64,000 nucleotides of DNA from Paenibacillus sp. FSL R5-0912 (lineage in GTDB: Bacteria > Bacillota > Bacilli > Paenibacillales > Paenibacillaceae): contig NZ_CP009282.1 in the NCBI RefSeq assembly GCF_000758605.1, positions 6,820,001-6,884,000 on the forward strand, in the 5' to 3' direction. The notes below the pieces were generated by a model. That model had not been told where the DNA came from, did not search any database, and saw only the letters and a program-made list of their open reading frames with translations. How positions within the stretch are numbered: position 1 is the first letter of the stretch; the number at the start of each line of letters is the position of its first letter. The translations under genes were made by a program, and so were the position numbers. Below are positions 1-8,579 of the stretch, one piece after another.

Positions 1-467
1 TTCGGGTAGAACAGCTCCGGCGTCCGGCATTCCTGAGAGAACCAGGCCGCCGCATGGCTGAACATCCGCTGGATCACCTCCAGGTGACTGTCCGGGAATA
101 CACCGGGATCACAGAGACGTACAACGACAAGCGGCATGAGGATAAAAAACGCCGCATTGGAATCCTGAATCATGCTCTCCTCCCGGTACCAGAGAAACCC
201 TCCGTAATCCGGATGCTCCGGGTCTGTAAACTGCAGCCCGGCAATCGCTTCAAGCATCTCCAGTCCGGCCTGTTCATCCAGCCGACCCAGCAATGTGCCG
301 TAAGCATAATACCCAGCCGAGAACCGGGCTTCGTGGCAGTACGGCAGCTTGGAGACCTGCCGGGTATGACCCGGCCAGTCGTAACGGACCAGCCCCTCCT
401 CGACCACAATATCCTCCGAGGCAGCCGCATAGCTCTGCTCCAGAATCTCTCTGACCTGATTATTCAA
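1..467 (-). CDS. Hypothetical protein, 3' end cut by window edge
   Basis: This is an open frame from a TTG start at 467 that runs off the left edge; about 155 codons are visible. A G-rich stretch (GGGGGCGG) lies about 6-8 nt before the TTG, and no ATG fits the start. The visible protein is rich in aromatic and acidic residues (for example DYGGFLWYREES and QDSNAAFFILMPLV). This resembles the helical (alpha/alpha) barrel glycosidase-like proteins often found with GH105 genes, but I do not recognise a family with certainty. It is the last visible gene of the operon that starts with the GH105 gene at 6318, 31 nt after the binding-protein stop. A role in handling the imported oligosaccharide is an inference from position only. 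Confidence 0.6.
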   Translation of the reverse strand, partial: MNNQVREILEQSYAAASEDIVVEEGLVRYDWPGHTRQVSKLPYCHEARFSAGYYAYGTLLGRLDEQAGLEMLEAIAGLQFTDPEHPDYGGFLWYREESMIQDSNAAFFILMPLVVVRLCDPGVFPDSHLEVIQRMFSHAAAWFSQECRTPELFYP

Positions 468-498
468 CTCCGTCCGCCCCCTATGCTGGAATTCACAT

Positions 499-2163
499 TT
501 ATTCAGCCGCGCTTAGCTGCTTGCCCATCTCATAAATATCCTTCAGCATGATGGCATCCGCTTTATTATCCTGATACCAGGTTGCATAGAACTCATCGAC
601 CTTGGTTCCGCCGGCCTTCTCCCAGACTCCCTTGGCTTCCTCAATGAACTGGTCCACCGAAGCCGGATCGGAGCTGACGATGGCCTGCATGGCCCGGTCG
701 AGGATTGTTTTATTCGCATTGGTGTTGATCTGGGTCAGATCCTGCGGCAGCAGCGGCAGGAAGGCCTTTTGCGTAATACCGACGATCGGACGGTCCGGGT
801 TCATGTACAGCTTCTCGGCCATTTCATAGATTGCGATGAAATCCTGCTCAGCCGTTGTAGGGTTCACCTTGTTCTTCAGCCCATAATTCTTGCCGATCAG
901 CGGAGTGAGCATGCCCATATCGCGGTTGTACTCCAGCTCCTTTTTGTTCTTCTCCGGATCGATCACCTCAGCGCGGCCGTCGGCTGTCTTGTTGTAATGC
1001 ACGCCCTCGATACCGTTCTGAATCGTAGTGGTGTATTCACTTGTAACCATGAAATCAATCATCTTCATGACGGATTCCGGATCTTTGGCCGCGGCATTCA
1101 CCATGCCGGTCATCTGAATCGGAGTGGTCAGCGTCGGGCTGAACTGCCCGAATTCCGTTGTCGGCAGGGCAATCGGAATGACCTCGGCTTCAGGGACATT
1201 CTTTTTCAGCGTCTCATACGTACTGACATCGGCCCCGTTGCCCCCGTATATCCCCAGCTTGCCGGAGATCCAGTCCTGCTTCTGCTTCTCGCCGTTCTTG
1301 TCGGTGACGAAATCCTTATCCGCCACACCCGCCGCATACAGCTCCTTCTGGAAGGAGATCGCCGCCTTGATCCGGTCCCAGTCATGCACAACCTTGTCAT
1401 TCTCCAGTACCCAAGGGTATTGATCCTCGCCGAACAGCGTAAACCCGGTGCCGAACATGTTGTTCAGAATAATTCCGGCTACGAAGCTGAGCCCGGTCCC
1501 CTGCGTATCCGCTTTGCCGTTGCCGTCCGGGTCCTGTTCAGTGAACGCTTTCGCCACCTTCAGCAGCTCCTCCGGGGTAGTGGGAACCTGCAGGTCCAGC
1601 TTTTTCAGCCAGTCATTGCGGATAAACAGGTAATGCTGCGGACCGAACTGGATCGGACGTCCCACCGTGTACAGCTTGCCGTCCGCCATCGTGCCTGCCT
1701 TGCGGAGCGCCGGATACTTCTCCAGCATCGCCTTATATTCCGTACTGCTACCCGCAATCAGGTCATCCAGCGGAAGGAGCTGCTTCTGGTTGTAGAGCTG
1801 TCCCTGGTAAGCGGTATCAAATTCAAAGATCAGGTCGGGGGCCGACTTCGATGCGAACAGCACATTGAACTTCTGCAGGGATTCGAAACGCGGCACCGTA
1901 ACGTATTTCACATTAACCGGCCCGTTCTCATTGACCCATTTTGTCCAGCGGTTGTCGCTCATCGTCCCCTCTTCTGCAGGTACCGTGCCGCGGTCATACA
2001 AAGAGACGGTGATCGACCCGCGTTTCTCAGGTGTTCCTTCCTTGTTCGAGTCTCCGCCCTGGGAAGCAGCATTATTGCCGCCGCAGCCTGTGACAGCGAT
2101 AGCGAGCATCAGGGATGCTGCACCGGCAGCAGTTGTTTTTCTAAGCCAAATGGGTTTGGACAT
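499..2163 (-). CDS. Extracellular sugar-binding lipoprotein of an ABC importer
   Basis: This 554-residue protein is a solute-binding protein of the large LplA-like type, which captures oligosaccharides outside the membrane. It starts with basic residues, a hydrophobic stretch (LMLAIAV) and a lipobox TGC with the lipidated Cys at residue 27, followed by a Gly/Asn/Ser linker. The ribosome binding site AGGAGGG lies 10 nt before the ATG. It follows the two permease genes, giving the order permease, permease, binding protein. No ATPase gene is present, as is usual for this subgroup, which is thought to share an MsmX-like ATPase. The GH105 and SGNH genes upstream suggest pectin-derived (rhamnogalacturonan) oligosaccharides as ligand; this is inference. 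Confidence 0.9.
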   Translation of the reverse strand: MSKPIWLRKTTAAGAASLMLAIAVTGCGGNNAASQGGDSNKEGTPEKRGSITVSLYDRGTVPAEEGTMSDNRWTKWVNENGPVNVKYVTVPRFESLQKFNVLFASKSAPDLIFEFDTAYQGQLYNQKQLLPLDDLIAGSSTEYKAMLEKYPALRKAGTMADGKLYTVGRPIQFGPQHYLFIRNDWLKKLDLQVPTTPEELLKVAKAFTEQDPDGNGKADTQGTGLSFVAGIILNNMFGTGFTLFGEDQYPWVLENDKVVHDWDRIKAAISFQKELYAAGVADKDFVTDKNGEKQKQDWISGKLGIYGGNGADVSTYETLKKNVPEAEVIPIALPTTEFGQFSPTLTTPIQMTGMVNAAAKDPESVMKMIDFMVTSEYTTTIQNGIEGVHYNKTADGRAEVIDPEKNKKELEYNRDMGMLTPLIGKNYGLKNKVNPTTAEQDFIAIYEMAEKLYMNPDRPIVGITQKAFLPLLPQDLTQINTNANKTILDRAMQAIVSSDPASVDQFIEEAKGVWEKAGGTKVDEFYATWYQDNKADAIMLKDIYEMGKQLSAAE

Positions 2164-2220
2164 ATGGATGTGACCCTCCTATAATGATGTTCTTGTACTT
2201 ACGGATATGAGCAGCGATGA

Positions 2221-3096
2221 TCAGCCTTTGATGGCACCGATGGTTACGCCTTTGACAAAATACCGCTGCAACAGCGGATACACAATCAGCATCGGAATGA
2301 CCATAACCATAATCCCGGCGGCCTTGATGCCCTCCGGTGTAATATTGACGACCTCCTGCGAGTTCATGGTATTCAGCTCCTGCAGGACGGCCTGGCTCTT
2401 CACCATCTGCTGGATCAGAACCGTCAGATTGATTTTCTCCGGACTGTTCATGTAGATCATTACGTTGAAGAACGAGTTCCAGTAATACACGCCGTAAAAG
2501 AGTCCGATCGTCGCCAGCACAGGCAGGGACAGCGGAAGAATAATCCCCGCCAGCAGCCGCCATTCACCGGAGCCGTCAATTCTGGCCGCTTCCACCAGCT
2601 CCTCCGGAATGTTCTCGAAAAAGGAACGCATGATCATCATATTATAAGTGCTTACCAGAGCCGGCAGCCAAAGTGCCGCGTAAGAATCGACCAGTCCGAG
2701 ACTGCTGACCACGAGATAGGTCGGGATCAGGCCGCCCGTAAACAGCATCGTGAACACAATCGCCAGGGTCAGCGTGCGTCTTCCGTAGAAATCACGGCGG
2801 GACAAGGGATAGGCGGCAAAGATAGTGAACAGCATGCTGGCCGCCACACCAACCAGGGTAATCAGGAGACTGTTGCCAAAGGCACGCACTACCGGCGTTC
2901 CCTCGAAGAGCATGGTATAAGAGCTAAGTGTGAACTCCACCGGCCATAGGGTGACAAAACCGGAGAGCACCGCGTCCTTGCCGCTGAGGGACAGGGAGGC
3001 GAGATGGAGCAGCGGCAGCAGACAGAGAATGCCTGCGAGCGTCAGCAGCAGATAATTGAAGCCGTAGAATACTTTTTCACCTTTTGTACTTTGCAT
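2221..3096 (-). CDS. Carbohydrate ABC transporter permease (LplC/AraQ type)
   Basis: This 291-residue inner-membrane permease has about six hydrophobic segments. The permease coupling motif appears as EAARIDGSGEWRLLAGIILPLS, shown here only in part: EAARIDG near residue 190 with G and P following. The C-terminus (GVTIGAIKG) is typical of LplC/YtcP-like proteins. The ribosome binding site AGGAGG lies close before the ATG. It starts 12 nt after the upstream permease stop, so the two are co-transcribed and most likely form a heterodimer. It serves the binding protein encoded next. The cognate ATPase is not in the window. Confidence 0.9.
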   Translation of the reverse strand: MQSTKGEKVFYGFNYLLLTLAGILCLLPLLHLASLSLSGKDAVLSGFVTLWPVEFTLSSYTMLFEGTPVVRAFGNSLLITLVGVAASMLFTIFAAYPLSRRDFYGRRTLTLAIVFTMLFTGGLIPTYLVVSSLGLVDSYAALWLPALVSTYNMMIMRSFFENIPEELVEAARIDGSGEWRLLAGIILPLSLPVLATIGLFYGVYYWNSFFNVMIYMNSPEKINLTVLIQQMVKSQAVLQELNTMNSQEVVNITPEGIKAAGIMVMVIPMLIVYPLLQRYFVKGVTIGAIKG

Positions 3097-3108
3097 AGTG
3101 TCCTCCTG

Positions 3109-4074
3109 TTACCACAAGCCTTTATTGAAGCGCCGGGCAATGGCGTTGGATATCAGCACCAGGGTCAGCGCTACGAGGGAATCGAACATTCCCAGTGCAG
3201 CCGTCAGGCTGAACTGCCCTCCCTGTAGTCCAATCGCGTAGATGTACGTACTTATAACCTCGGAGATCCCCGATACAATCGAGTTCTGGAGCACATATAC
3301 ATGGTCGAAGCCTACCTCCATCACCCGTCCCATGGCGAGAATCAGCATAATGACAATGGTCGGGCTGATCCCGGGCAGTGTGATGTTGCGGATCTGCTTC
3401 CATTTGCCCGCTCCGTCCATGCTCGCCGCTTCATAGAGGCTGGGGTCAATGGAAGTCAGTGCAGCCAGATAGATAATCGCATTGAAGCCCGCATCCTTCC
3501 AGATTCCCGAGCCGAGGAAGATGGATACCCAGGACCACTCTTTGAAGAGGAACGGAAACGGCTTGCCGGACAGCTTCTCGACCAGCACATTGGCCACCCC
3601 GGTCTGGGCAAAGATCGTCACTACCAGTCCGCCGACAATGACCCAGGAGAAGAAATAGGGCAGATACACCAGCGTCTGGACTGATTTTTTGAAAAACTTG
3701 TTCCGGACTTCATTCAGCATAATCGCCAGGGCAATCGGAAACGGAAAGCTGACCAGCACTGACAATATACTGAGCACAAGCGTATTGCGGATAATCTGCA
3801 CCGATTGCGCCTGGGTGAACAGATTGGTGAAATTGTCCATGCCGACCCACTGGCTGCCCCATACCCCCTCATAGAAGGTATAATTTTTGAAGGCAATGAC
3901 CAGTCCCAGCATGGGCGTGTATTTGAAAATGATATAGAACGCGATGACCGGAACGAACATGACCCACAGCGGCAGATTGTTCTTGAACCGGCGGGTCTGC
4001 CAGAAGCGCTTGCTTCCCGTCTTCCGCAGAGTATCCATCCGCAGCACCGCTTCGCTTGCTCTATTCGCTTTCAT
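3109..4074 (-). CDS. Carbohydrate ABC transporter permease (LplB type)
   Basis: This 321-residue permease partners the one at 2221. I chose the ATG at 4074 because AAAGGAGG lies 7 nt before it. A longer frame opens at 4146 but has no ribosome binding site. The N-terminal region is basic and cytoplasmic, followed by a membrane segment (LWVMFVPVIAFYIIF) and the motif FKYTPMLGLVIAFKNY typical of LplB. The coupling loop reads EAASMDGAGKWKQI. Upstream lies a 155-nt gap after the SGNH gene, so an internal promoter is possible. Confidence 0.9.
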   Translation of the reverse strand: MKANRASEAVLRMDTLRKTGSKRFWQTRRFKNNLPLWVMFVPVIAFYIIFKYTPMLGLVIAFKNYTFYEGVWGSQWVGMDNFTNLFTQAQSVQIIRNTLVLSILSVLVSFPFPIALAIMLNEVRNKFFKKSVQTLVYLPYFFSWVIVGGLVVTIFAQTGVANVLVEKLSGKPFPFLFKEWSWVSIFLGSGIWKDAGFNAIIYLAALTSIDPSLYEAASMDGAGKWKQIRNITLPGISPTIVIMLILAMGRVMEVGFDHVYVLQNSIVSGISEVISTYIYAIGLQGGQFSLTAALGMFDSLVALTLVLISNAIARRFNKGLW

Positions 4075-4229
4075 CTCGGTGCCTCCTTTCGCTTGCCTGT
4101 TTTTGCTTCTGAACATGTTGCTGTTGAGCTGAAATGGCCGTTTCATGTCCTCACCATAGCCGCTTCGGCAGGTTACGGCAATATTCAGTTTACCTGTTAA
4201 TCGCCGCTGAACCCTTATGCAGCCTGGAG

Positions 4230-5261
4230 TTACAGGATTCCGCCCAGCTCCCGGGCCAAATTCTCCCCCATCCGGATATGTCCGTCATCCCCGGGATGAA
4301 TCAGATCACAGGACAACCCGCTAAGGTCATCCAGCACCCGGCTTCCTTCAATCAGGCTCAGCTTAGGGTGTGACAGGCGCTGTACGTGACTGCGCAGAAT
4401 CCCGTTAAACCGGATATCCTTGTCCGCAATCCCGCTGGCCGGGAAATTCGCAAAGTTGGGATAAATCGTAATAACCGCCACCGGCTTCTCCGGATGCCTG
4501 CTAACCAGCCGGTCCAGCAGATAGCCGCTCCGCTCACGGAATTCGTCCGCCGGCATATGATCGCGCATATTTACGCCCAGCTCCAGCGTCATGAAAGACC
4601 AGTCCTGCTGCTCTGCAAGAAAATCACTCATCTCCCGTTCGCACTGGCAGGAGCCGCTCATGCCCAGATTCAGCACATCGGCAGCCAGCCTTCTTGCCGC
4701 TTGGCCGATGTACGGCAGGCTGCTGTTCTCACCATTGGTAATGGATGAGCCGTAAGCAATCCAGCGCTTCCGGGGAGTCTCTCCTTCCTCCGGCGGGCGG
4801 AGCGGATGGCCGAAGGTCTCAATGCCGCAGACCACGCAGGCATACCGTCCGAAGCATATGCGCCACACCTCCGGTGCAAAGCCCGTTCCCATCAGCAGCT
4901 TGCGGTCAGCCATCGCCAGCCGCGGCGGCTCGCTTAACTGAAGCGTGCGGATGGTCCCTGCCTGAAGCTCATGCCTGGAATGGAACAGTCCGCCCTTGAA
5001 TACGGTCACACAGCCATCCGCCTCCGGCAAAGACAGGGTTACCCGGATGTTCGGGGCGGCTGTAACGAAACGAAGCTCACAGCCGCCCGCTTCCCCGGCG
5101 ATGAACCGGCCCCGCTCATTCAGCTGCTCTCTGACGCTGCGGGGAATACGGCGCAGATACACGCCGTACCCGCCGGCCTCCTCCAGTTCAGCAACGTTAT
5201 GGAAGGCAATCCGGTCCAGTCCCGGCAACCCTATGACCTTGCGCTTGGCGGAATCAACCAT
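4230..5261 (-). CDS. SGNH/GDSL-family hydrolase, probable carbohydrate esterase
   Basis: This 343-residue protein has an N-terminal region of about 160 residues that looks beta-rich, followed by an SGNH hydrolase domain. The catalytic signature is visible: GSSIT with Ser173, block II NLGMSGS, block III ELGVN with Asn231, and block V DLIHP with Asp319 and His322. Such enzymes remove acetyl groups from sugars. No signal peptide is seen, so it acts in the cytosol on imported oligosaccharides. Its start overlaps the GH105 stop by 8 nt, so translation is likely coupled. A role in deacetylating pectic fragments before GH105 acts is inference from the neighbours. Confidence 0.85.
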   Translation of the reverse strand: MVDSAKRKVIGLPGLDRIAFHNVAELEEAGGYGVYLRRIPRSVREQLNERGRFIAGEAGGCELRFVTAAPNIRVTLSLPEADGCVTVFKGGLFHSRHELQAGTIRTLQLSEPPRLAMADRKLLMGTGFAPEVWRICFGRYACVVCGIETFGHPLRPPEEGETPRKRWIAYGSSITNGENSSLPYIGQAARRLAADVLNLGMSGSCQCEREMSDFLAEQQDWSFMTLELGVNMRDHMPADEFRERSGYLLDRLVSRHPEKPVAVITIYPNFANFPASGIADKDIRFNGILRSHVQRLSHPKLSLIEGSRVLDDLSGLSCDLIHPGDDGHIRMGENLARELGGIL

Positions 5262-6318
5262 GCTTCATCGCCTCCACCAGCAGCAGTAGCGTCATGGATT
5301 GCCCGTAGGGCATCGGACAGACCGGAATCTCGCGGTAGTCCTGAAGCGTAGCTCCCATACCCGTTCCGTACGATACTCCCTGTACTATCCCTTCTTCATC
5401 AATCTGGCCCAGCACATAGTGAAGAGCTGCCAGGGCAGGCTTGCGGCAGCTCTCATCCAGCAGCCCCTGCCGCACTGCCTTCAGCATGCCGTAAGCAAAA
5501 GCGGCGGTAGCCGAGGTCTCCAGATAGGAGCCGCTGTCGTCCAGCAAGGTATGCCACGCGCCTTCCGGCGTCTGCAGCTCAAGCAGCTTGCGTACCTGCC
5601 GCTCCAGCGAGGACAGCAGGAAGCTGCTCACACCCGGCGGCAGCTCCACCATCTCCAGATAATCCACCAGCCCCGCCGTATACCAGGAGTTGCCGCGTGC
5701 CCACAAGGCCCGGGCAAAGTGATGGCCCCCCTCGAAGGTCCACCCGTGGAAGAATAGCCCTGTTGCTGGATCGGTCAGGTATTTGAGATGGACGAGAAAC
5801 TGGCGGATACTCTCCTGTATGCACTCCTCCTCCTTCAGTACAATCCCCATCCGGGCTACGAACAGCACCGTCATATACAGCGTGTCGTCCCAGAGCTGTC
5901 CGGTATTCGGGCTGCCCGTAACCTCGTGCTGAATGCCTGCTTCCTCTGTGCGGGGCATGTCATTCAGCACATAATCCAGCCATTCCCGGCACAGCTTCAG
6001 ATAATCTGCGCGTCCGGTCTCCTCCGCCAGATAGCTTAAGGTAAGCATCGGGCACATCGTATTGACGTTTTTTACGGGAATGCCCCCGTCAAGCTTGCTG
6101 TCGAACCATCCGGTCAGATAATGCAGAATCTCTTCATCTGCGGTTTCCCGGTAATAGCTGTATAAGGCGAAGAGCCCCACTCCCTGCGGCCATTCCCAAT
6201 TGTCCATAGAGATAATGCCGATGGGAGCGGTCTCCTGAATGGAGCCTTTCATATCCTTCATCCGCTCAATCACACGGGCGATCTGCTTTTCGAGTGTTGT
6301 ACGTGATACTGCTTCCAT
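5254..6318 (-). CDS. GH88/GH105 unsaturated glucuronyl/rhamnogalacturonyl hydrolase
   Basis: This 354-residue protein belongs to the YteR/YesR family of (alpha/alpha)6-barrel enzymes, which hydrate and remove the 4,5-unsaturated uronic acid left by polysaccharide lyases. Family features seen are DNWEWPQGVGLFAL near residue 40 and QLWDDTLYMTVLF, where Asp145 aligns with the catalytic acid of YteR. There is no signal peptide. The ribosome binding site AAGGAGGAG precedes the ATG. It is the first gene of the minus-strand operon (GH105, SGNH, two permeases, binding protein, unknown gene). Substrate choice between rhamnogalacturonan and other uronic oligosaccharides cannot be settled here. Confidence 0.87.
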   Translation of the reverse strand: MEAVSRTTLEKQIARVIERMKDMKGSIQETAPIGIISMDNWEWPQGVGLFALYSYYRETADEEILHYLTGWFDSKLDGGIPVKNVNTMCPMLTLSYLAEETGRADYLKLCREWLDYVLNDMPRTEEAGIQHEVTGSPNTGQLWDDTLYMTVLFVARMGIVLKEEECIQESIRQFLVHLKYLTDPATGLFFHGWTFEGGHHFARALWARGNSWYTAGLVDYLEMVELPPGVSSFLLSSLERQVRKLLELQTPEGAWHTLLDDSGSYLETSATAAFAYGMLKAVRQGLLDESCRKPALAALHYVLGQIDEEGIVQGVSYGTGMGATLQDYREIPVCPMPYGQSMTLLLLVEAMKHG

Positions 6319-6779
6319 AATGCTCCTCCTTCTTAATGTCCTGCCTAGAGCCTAGAGCCTGTGGCCGGCTGATTAGCCCTGTTCGCAACCTCAGTGTAGT
6401 CAAGCGCCGGAATGCCGTCCATTAACAAGAATCTTGCTAATCGCTTTCACTTCTGGCATTGTTCATAATGGAGCTGTATTCGTCATTCGGAGGAACACAT
6501 GCTCACGACCAAATTCTTTATAGATTGAACCTAGAGATTTAATAATGGGGGAAGCGGATCAAGTAGAAACGGATGCCGTCTTTTTAAAGAACGGCATCCG
6601 TTTCCGCGGGAAAGATAAGGAATATTTATTATGCGAAGCATATGATTCTTAACTTTTAAGAGATCCGCAGACTGGCAACGTCCCGAAGGCCAAGTCCTTC
6701 ACGGATTCAGTAACAAATTCCAAATTATAAATTTCCAGTTCAATCTACATAGAGAGAAATCAGGGGAGGCTAACAGGTA
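6319..6779. other. Gene-free divergent region with a palindromic repeat
   Basis: This 461-nt stretch separates the GH105 operon (minus) and the deacetylase gene (plus), so it must hold the promoters for both. No clear -35/-10 pair could be named. A 15-nt cre-like sequence at about 6432-6446 (TGAAAGCGATTAGCA on minus) is one base too long for the CcpA consensus. From 6561 it contains a REP-like palindrome, listed separately. Confidence 0.6.
6561..6660. repeat. REP-like palindromic repeat, partial copy
   Basis: The stem GAAACGGATGCCGTC (6565-6579) pairs with GACGGCATCCGTTTC-like sequence at 6590-6604 around the loop TTTTTAAAGA. The sequence after it (GATAAGG, then TTTATTATGCGAAG and ATTCTTAACTTT) follows the same order as in the two copies at 16556-16730. 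It starts with the same AAGTAGAAACGG. It sits upstream of coding sequence on both sides rather than after a stop codon, so it is not a simple terminator. Confidence 0.65.
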
Positions 6780-7580
6780 ATGAAAATCAAGTTTGATCTT
6801 TTTCCGGGCGGTGTTACTAAAGCGCTAACATTAAGCTGGGATGATGGAAGAATCCACGACAGGCGGCTTGTGGAGATTCATAACCGGCACGGGCTGAAGG
6901 GCTCATTCCATTTGAATTCAGGATTCTTCGGCAATGAGGGCTACATCACGGAAGAGGAAGTGGCTTCCCTCTATGAGGGGCATGAGATTTCAGCACATAC
7001 GAGCACTCATCCCTTTCTCTCCATGACCCCGCGTGAGGGCATCGCCGAAGAGATTCTACAAGACCGCAGACATCTGGAAGCCCTCGCCGGCTATCCCGTA
7101 AGGGGCATGTCCTATCCGTTCGGGGATTACAGTGATCAGGTGCTGAGCGTTCTGCCGGCGCTGGGGATCGAATATTCACGTACTGTAAAGTCCCATGGCA
7201 GCTTCAGCCTGCCGGACAACCTGCTGGCTTGGCATCCCACCTGCCATCACCGCGATATGCTGGCGCTGGGCAAACAGTTCCTGGAGGAGCAGCCCCGGTT
7301 CTCCCATATGCAACTGCTATATGTATGGGGACACAGCTATGAATTCAACGACAATGATAACTGGGAGGAGCTTGAGCAGTTCGCCGCCATGATGGGCGGC
7401 CATGAAGAGATCTGGTACGCCACCAATATCGAGATTGCCGACTACTTGTCCGCTGTACAAGGACTGCGCTTCTCCGCTTCCCGGGAGATGGTCTATAATC
7501 CGTCGGCAGTGGATGTATGGATCACCGCCGGGGACGAGGCATGCCGGATATCCGGAGGAGCTACTGTGCGTCTGGGTTAG
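6780..7580 (+). CDS. Polysaccharide deacetylase (NodB-like)
   Basis: This 266-residue protein has a NodB homology domain. Motif 1 reads TLSWDDG (Asp21, Asp22) and the metal-binding motif reads HTSTH (His73, His77), close to the N-terminus and in the usual order. A later PFGDYSD segment matches motif 3. Such enzymes remove N- or O-acetyl groups from sugar polymers. No signal peptide or membrane segment is visible, so a cytosolic substrate is likely, unlike most peptidoglycan deacetylases of this family. GGGGAGG lies upstream of the ATG. It is monocistronic on plus, divergent from the GH105 operon, and may act on the same imported sugars; that link is inference. Confidence 0.85.
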   Translation: MKIKFDLFPGGVTKALTLSWDDGRIHDRRLVEIHNRHGLKGSFHLNSGFFGNEGYITEEEVASLYEGHEISAHTSTHPFLSMTPREGIAEEILQDRRHLEALAGYPVRGMSYPFGDYSDQVLSVLPALGIEYSRTVKSHGSFSLPDNLLAWHPTCHHRDMLALGKQFLEEQPRFSHMQLLYVWGHSYEFNDNDNWEELEQFAAMMGGHEEIWYATNIEIADYLSAVQGLRFSASREMVYNPSAVDVWITAGDEACRISGGATVRLG

Positions 7581-7688
7581 GAATTGCTGTGGGTTTGTTA
7601 GGGGGCTGTGAATGGCTCATAATCATTCGACCGGTGGCGCTCCGGGGGGCGGGCACAGACACGGTTGCAGGCGCGGTAAGGAGAAATG

Positions 7689-7858
7689 TTGTACAAATTG
7701 CAACTTTGATTCATGAATCCCTGGGTGTTTGAGAGGATTGTTGTACGAAATACAAGAATTCTCTCGCTGAGCGGCTTTGGGGATGAGAAATGCTGTATTT
7801 CATACAACAATCCATAGTTTTAGCTCATTTAATATGGATAATGTTGTATTCAGTACAG
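7689..7858. repeat. Four-copy array of a 15-nt imperfect palindrome (array A)
   Basis: Copies start at 7689 (TTGTACAAATTGCAA), 7741 (TTGTACGAAATACAA), 7793 (CTGTATTTCATACAA) and 7844 (TTGTATTCAGTACAG), with spacings of 52, 52 and 51 nt. All fit YTGYA-N5-TRCAR. Judged by the middle five bases, the first two copies point one way and the last two the other. The last copy touches the broken end of a transposase remnant. Confidence 0.75.
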
Positions 7859-8104
7859 GACAAATAGCTCCGTCTGAAACTGGCCTTGCCGATCCCGTGG
7901 GACCTGTAAATCCGGGATGCGCCCGTGATGCGTTTCCCACGTCCGTGCTGTAATATCCGTTGCGAGAGTTTGCTTCTTCTGGATATTCGACACTCAGGTG
8001 ATTTTTGATTTCTTCACAGAGCATGAGTCTATTTTTTCTTTCAGAAAACGTTGGAGACTATTTTCGAGTAGATCACTGAACGGGTTTTGTTGTATACTGG
8101 TCAT
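7853..8104 (-). pseudogene. IS256/Mutator-family transposase remnant, frameshifted and truncated
   Basis: Reading from an ATG at 8104, the three frames can be joined into one transposase N-terminus. MTSIQQNPFSDLLENSLQRF with LKEKIDS comes first. After one frame change comes MLCEEIKNHLSVEYPEE with SRNGYYSTDV. After a second change come HHGRIPDLQVPRDR and QGQFQTELF. The RNGYY and VPRDR-G-FQTELF pattern is that of IS256-family transposases. About 85 of the usual 390-410 residues remain. The second frameshift looks like an extra G in the GTGGGA run near 7942. The remnant ends near 7853-7861, where repeat array A begins. The family call rests on recalled motif similarity. Confidence 0.62.
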
Positions 8105-8165
8105 TGAGTAGGGCTTCTTTTTCTTGGTGACTTCGCAATCCCAAGGATACCCTACTTTTTTGTCG
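8105..8165 (-). mobile_element. Probable end region of the IS256-type remnant
   Basis: This is the short stretch before the transposase start. On minus it reads GTAGGGTATCCTTGG, then after a gap CAAGAAAAAGAAGCCCTAC, so GTAGGG and CCCTAC can pair with inner CCTTGG/CCAAG. On plus it ends in a T run, so it could also terminate transcription. The true terminal inverted repeat and target-site duplication could not be identified. Confidence 0.35.
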
Positions 8166-8310
8166 TTTACTAGACTCCCCGATCCTTACACATACTATTT
8201 CACGCCATCGTTTGGACTGAAGCAGAAGCTGATTTGAGCTTAATTCTCAGGAAAGCGAGATTCCTTTATTACCTAAGTGACCTTTATCCCCTTCTATCTG
8301 TGAGCATAAT

Positions 8311-8357
8311 AAAACCCGATTCCAACACAGCCTGGATGGCTGGTGGAATCGGGTTAT
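8311..8357 (-). terminator. Intrinsic terminator, strong hairpin
   Basis: AACCCGATTCCA and TGGAATCGGGTT form a 12-bp stem around CACAGCCTGGATGGC. On minus it is followed by TTTTATTATG and on plus by ATTATTAT. It is about 220 nt beyond the stop of the minus-strand gene ending at 8580, its most likely user, though distant. Confidence 0.65.
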
Positions 8358-8579
8358 TATTATAGTAGATGCGCTTAGGCACTGAGGGTCTGCGGTAATT
8401 GTATTGATGTCGGCTGGCGGCAAGCAGTATGAATATAGTGAGATGCACCGTTGGGATTGAGGCGCAAGCAGCAGAGGCCTGATTATAGGCGCGTTACAGT
8501 GGCGGTGCTTATGGCGTTAGCAGCAGTTTGAGTAAGGTGACAGCATGGATGGATTGGGATCAACCGGTCTAACCGGCTG
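8358..8579. other. Gene-free stretch with weak repeats
   Basis: No coding sequence is supported. Three similar 14-nt strings (GGCGGCAAGCAGTA at 8416, GGCGCAAGCAGCAG at 8461, GGCGTTAGCAGCAG at 8513) lie 45 and 52 nt apart. They may be a decayed periodic array like those elsewhere in the window, but the similarity is low. Confidence 0.3.

Noticed and set aside
769..2184. Long plus-strand open frame opposite the binding-protein gene
   Set aside because: It is antisense to a clear lipoprotein gene; similar long antisense frames oppose many genes here because of codon usage.
6432..6446. cre site TGAAAGCGATTAGCA upstream of GH105
   Set aside because: It is one base longer than the consensus between the CG core and the final CA, so it was mentioned only as part of the gap.
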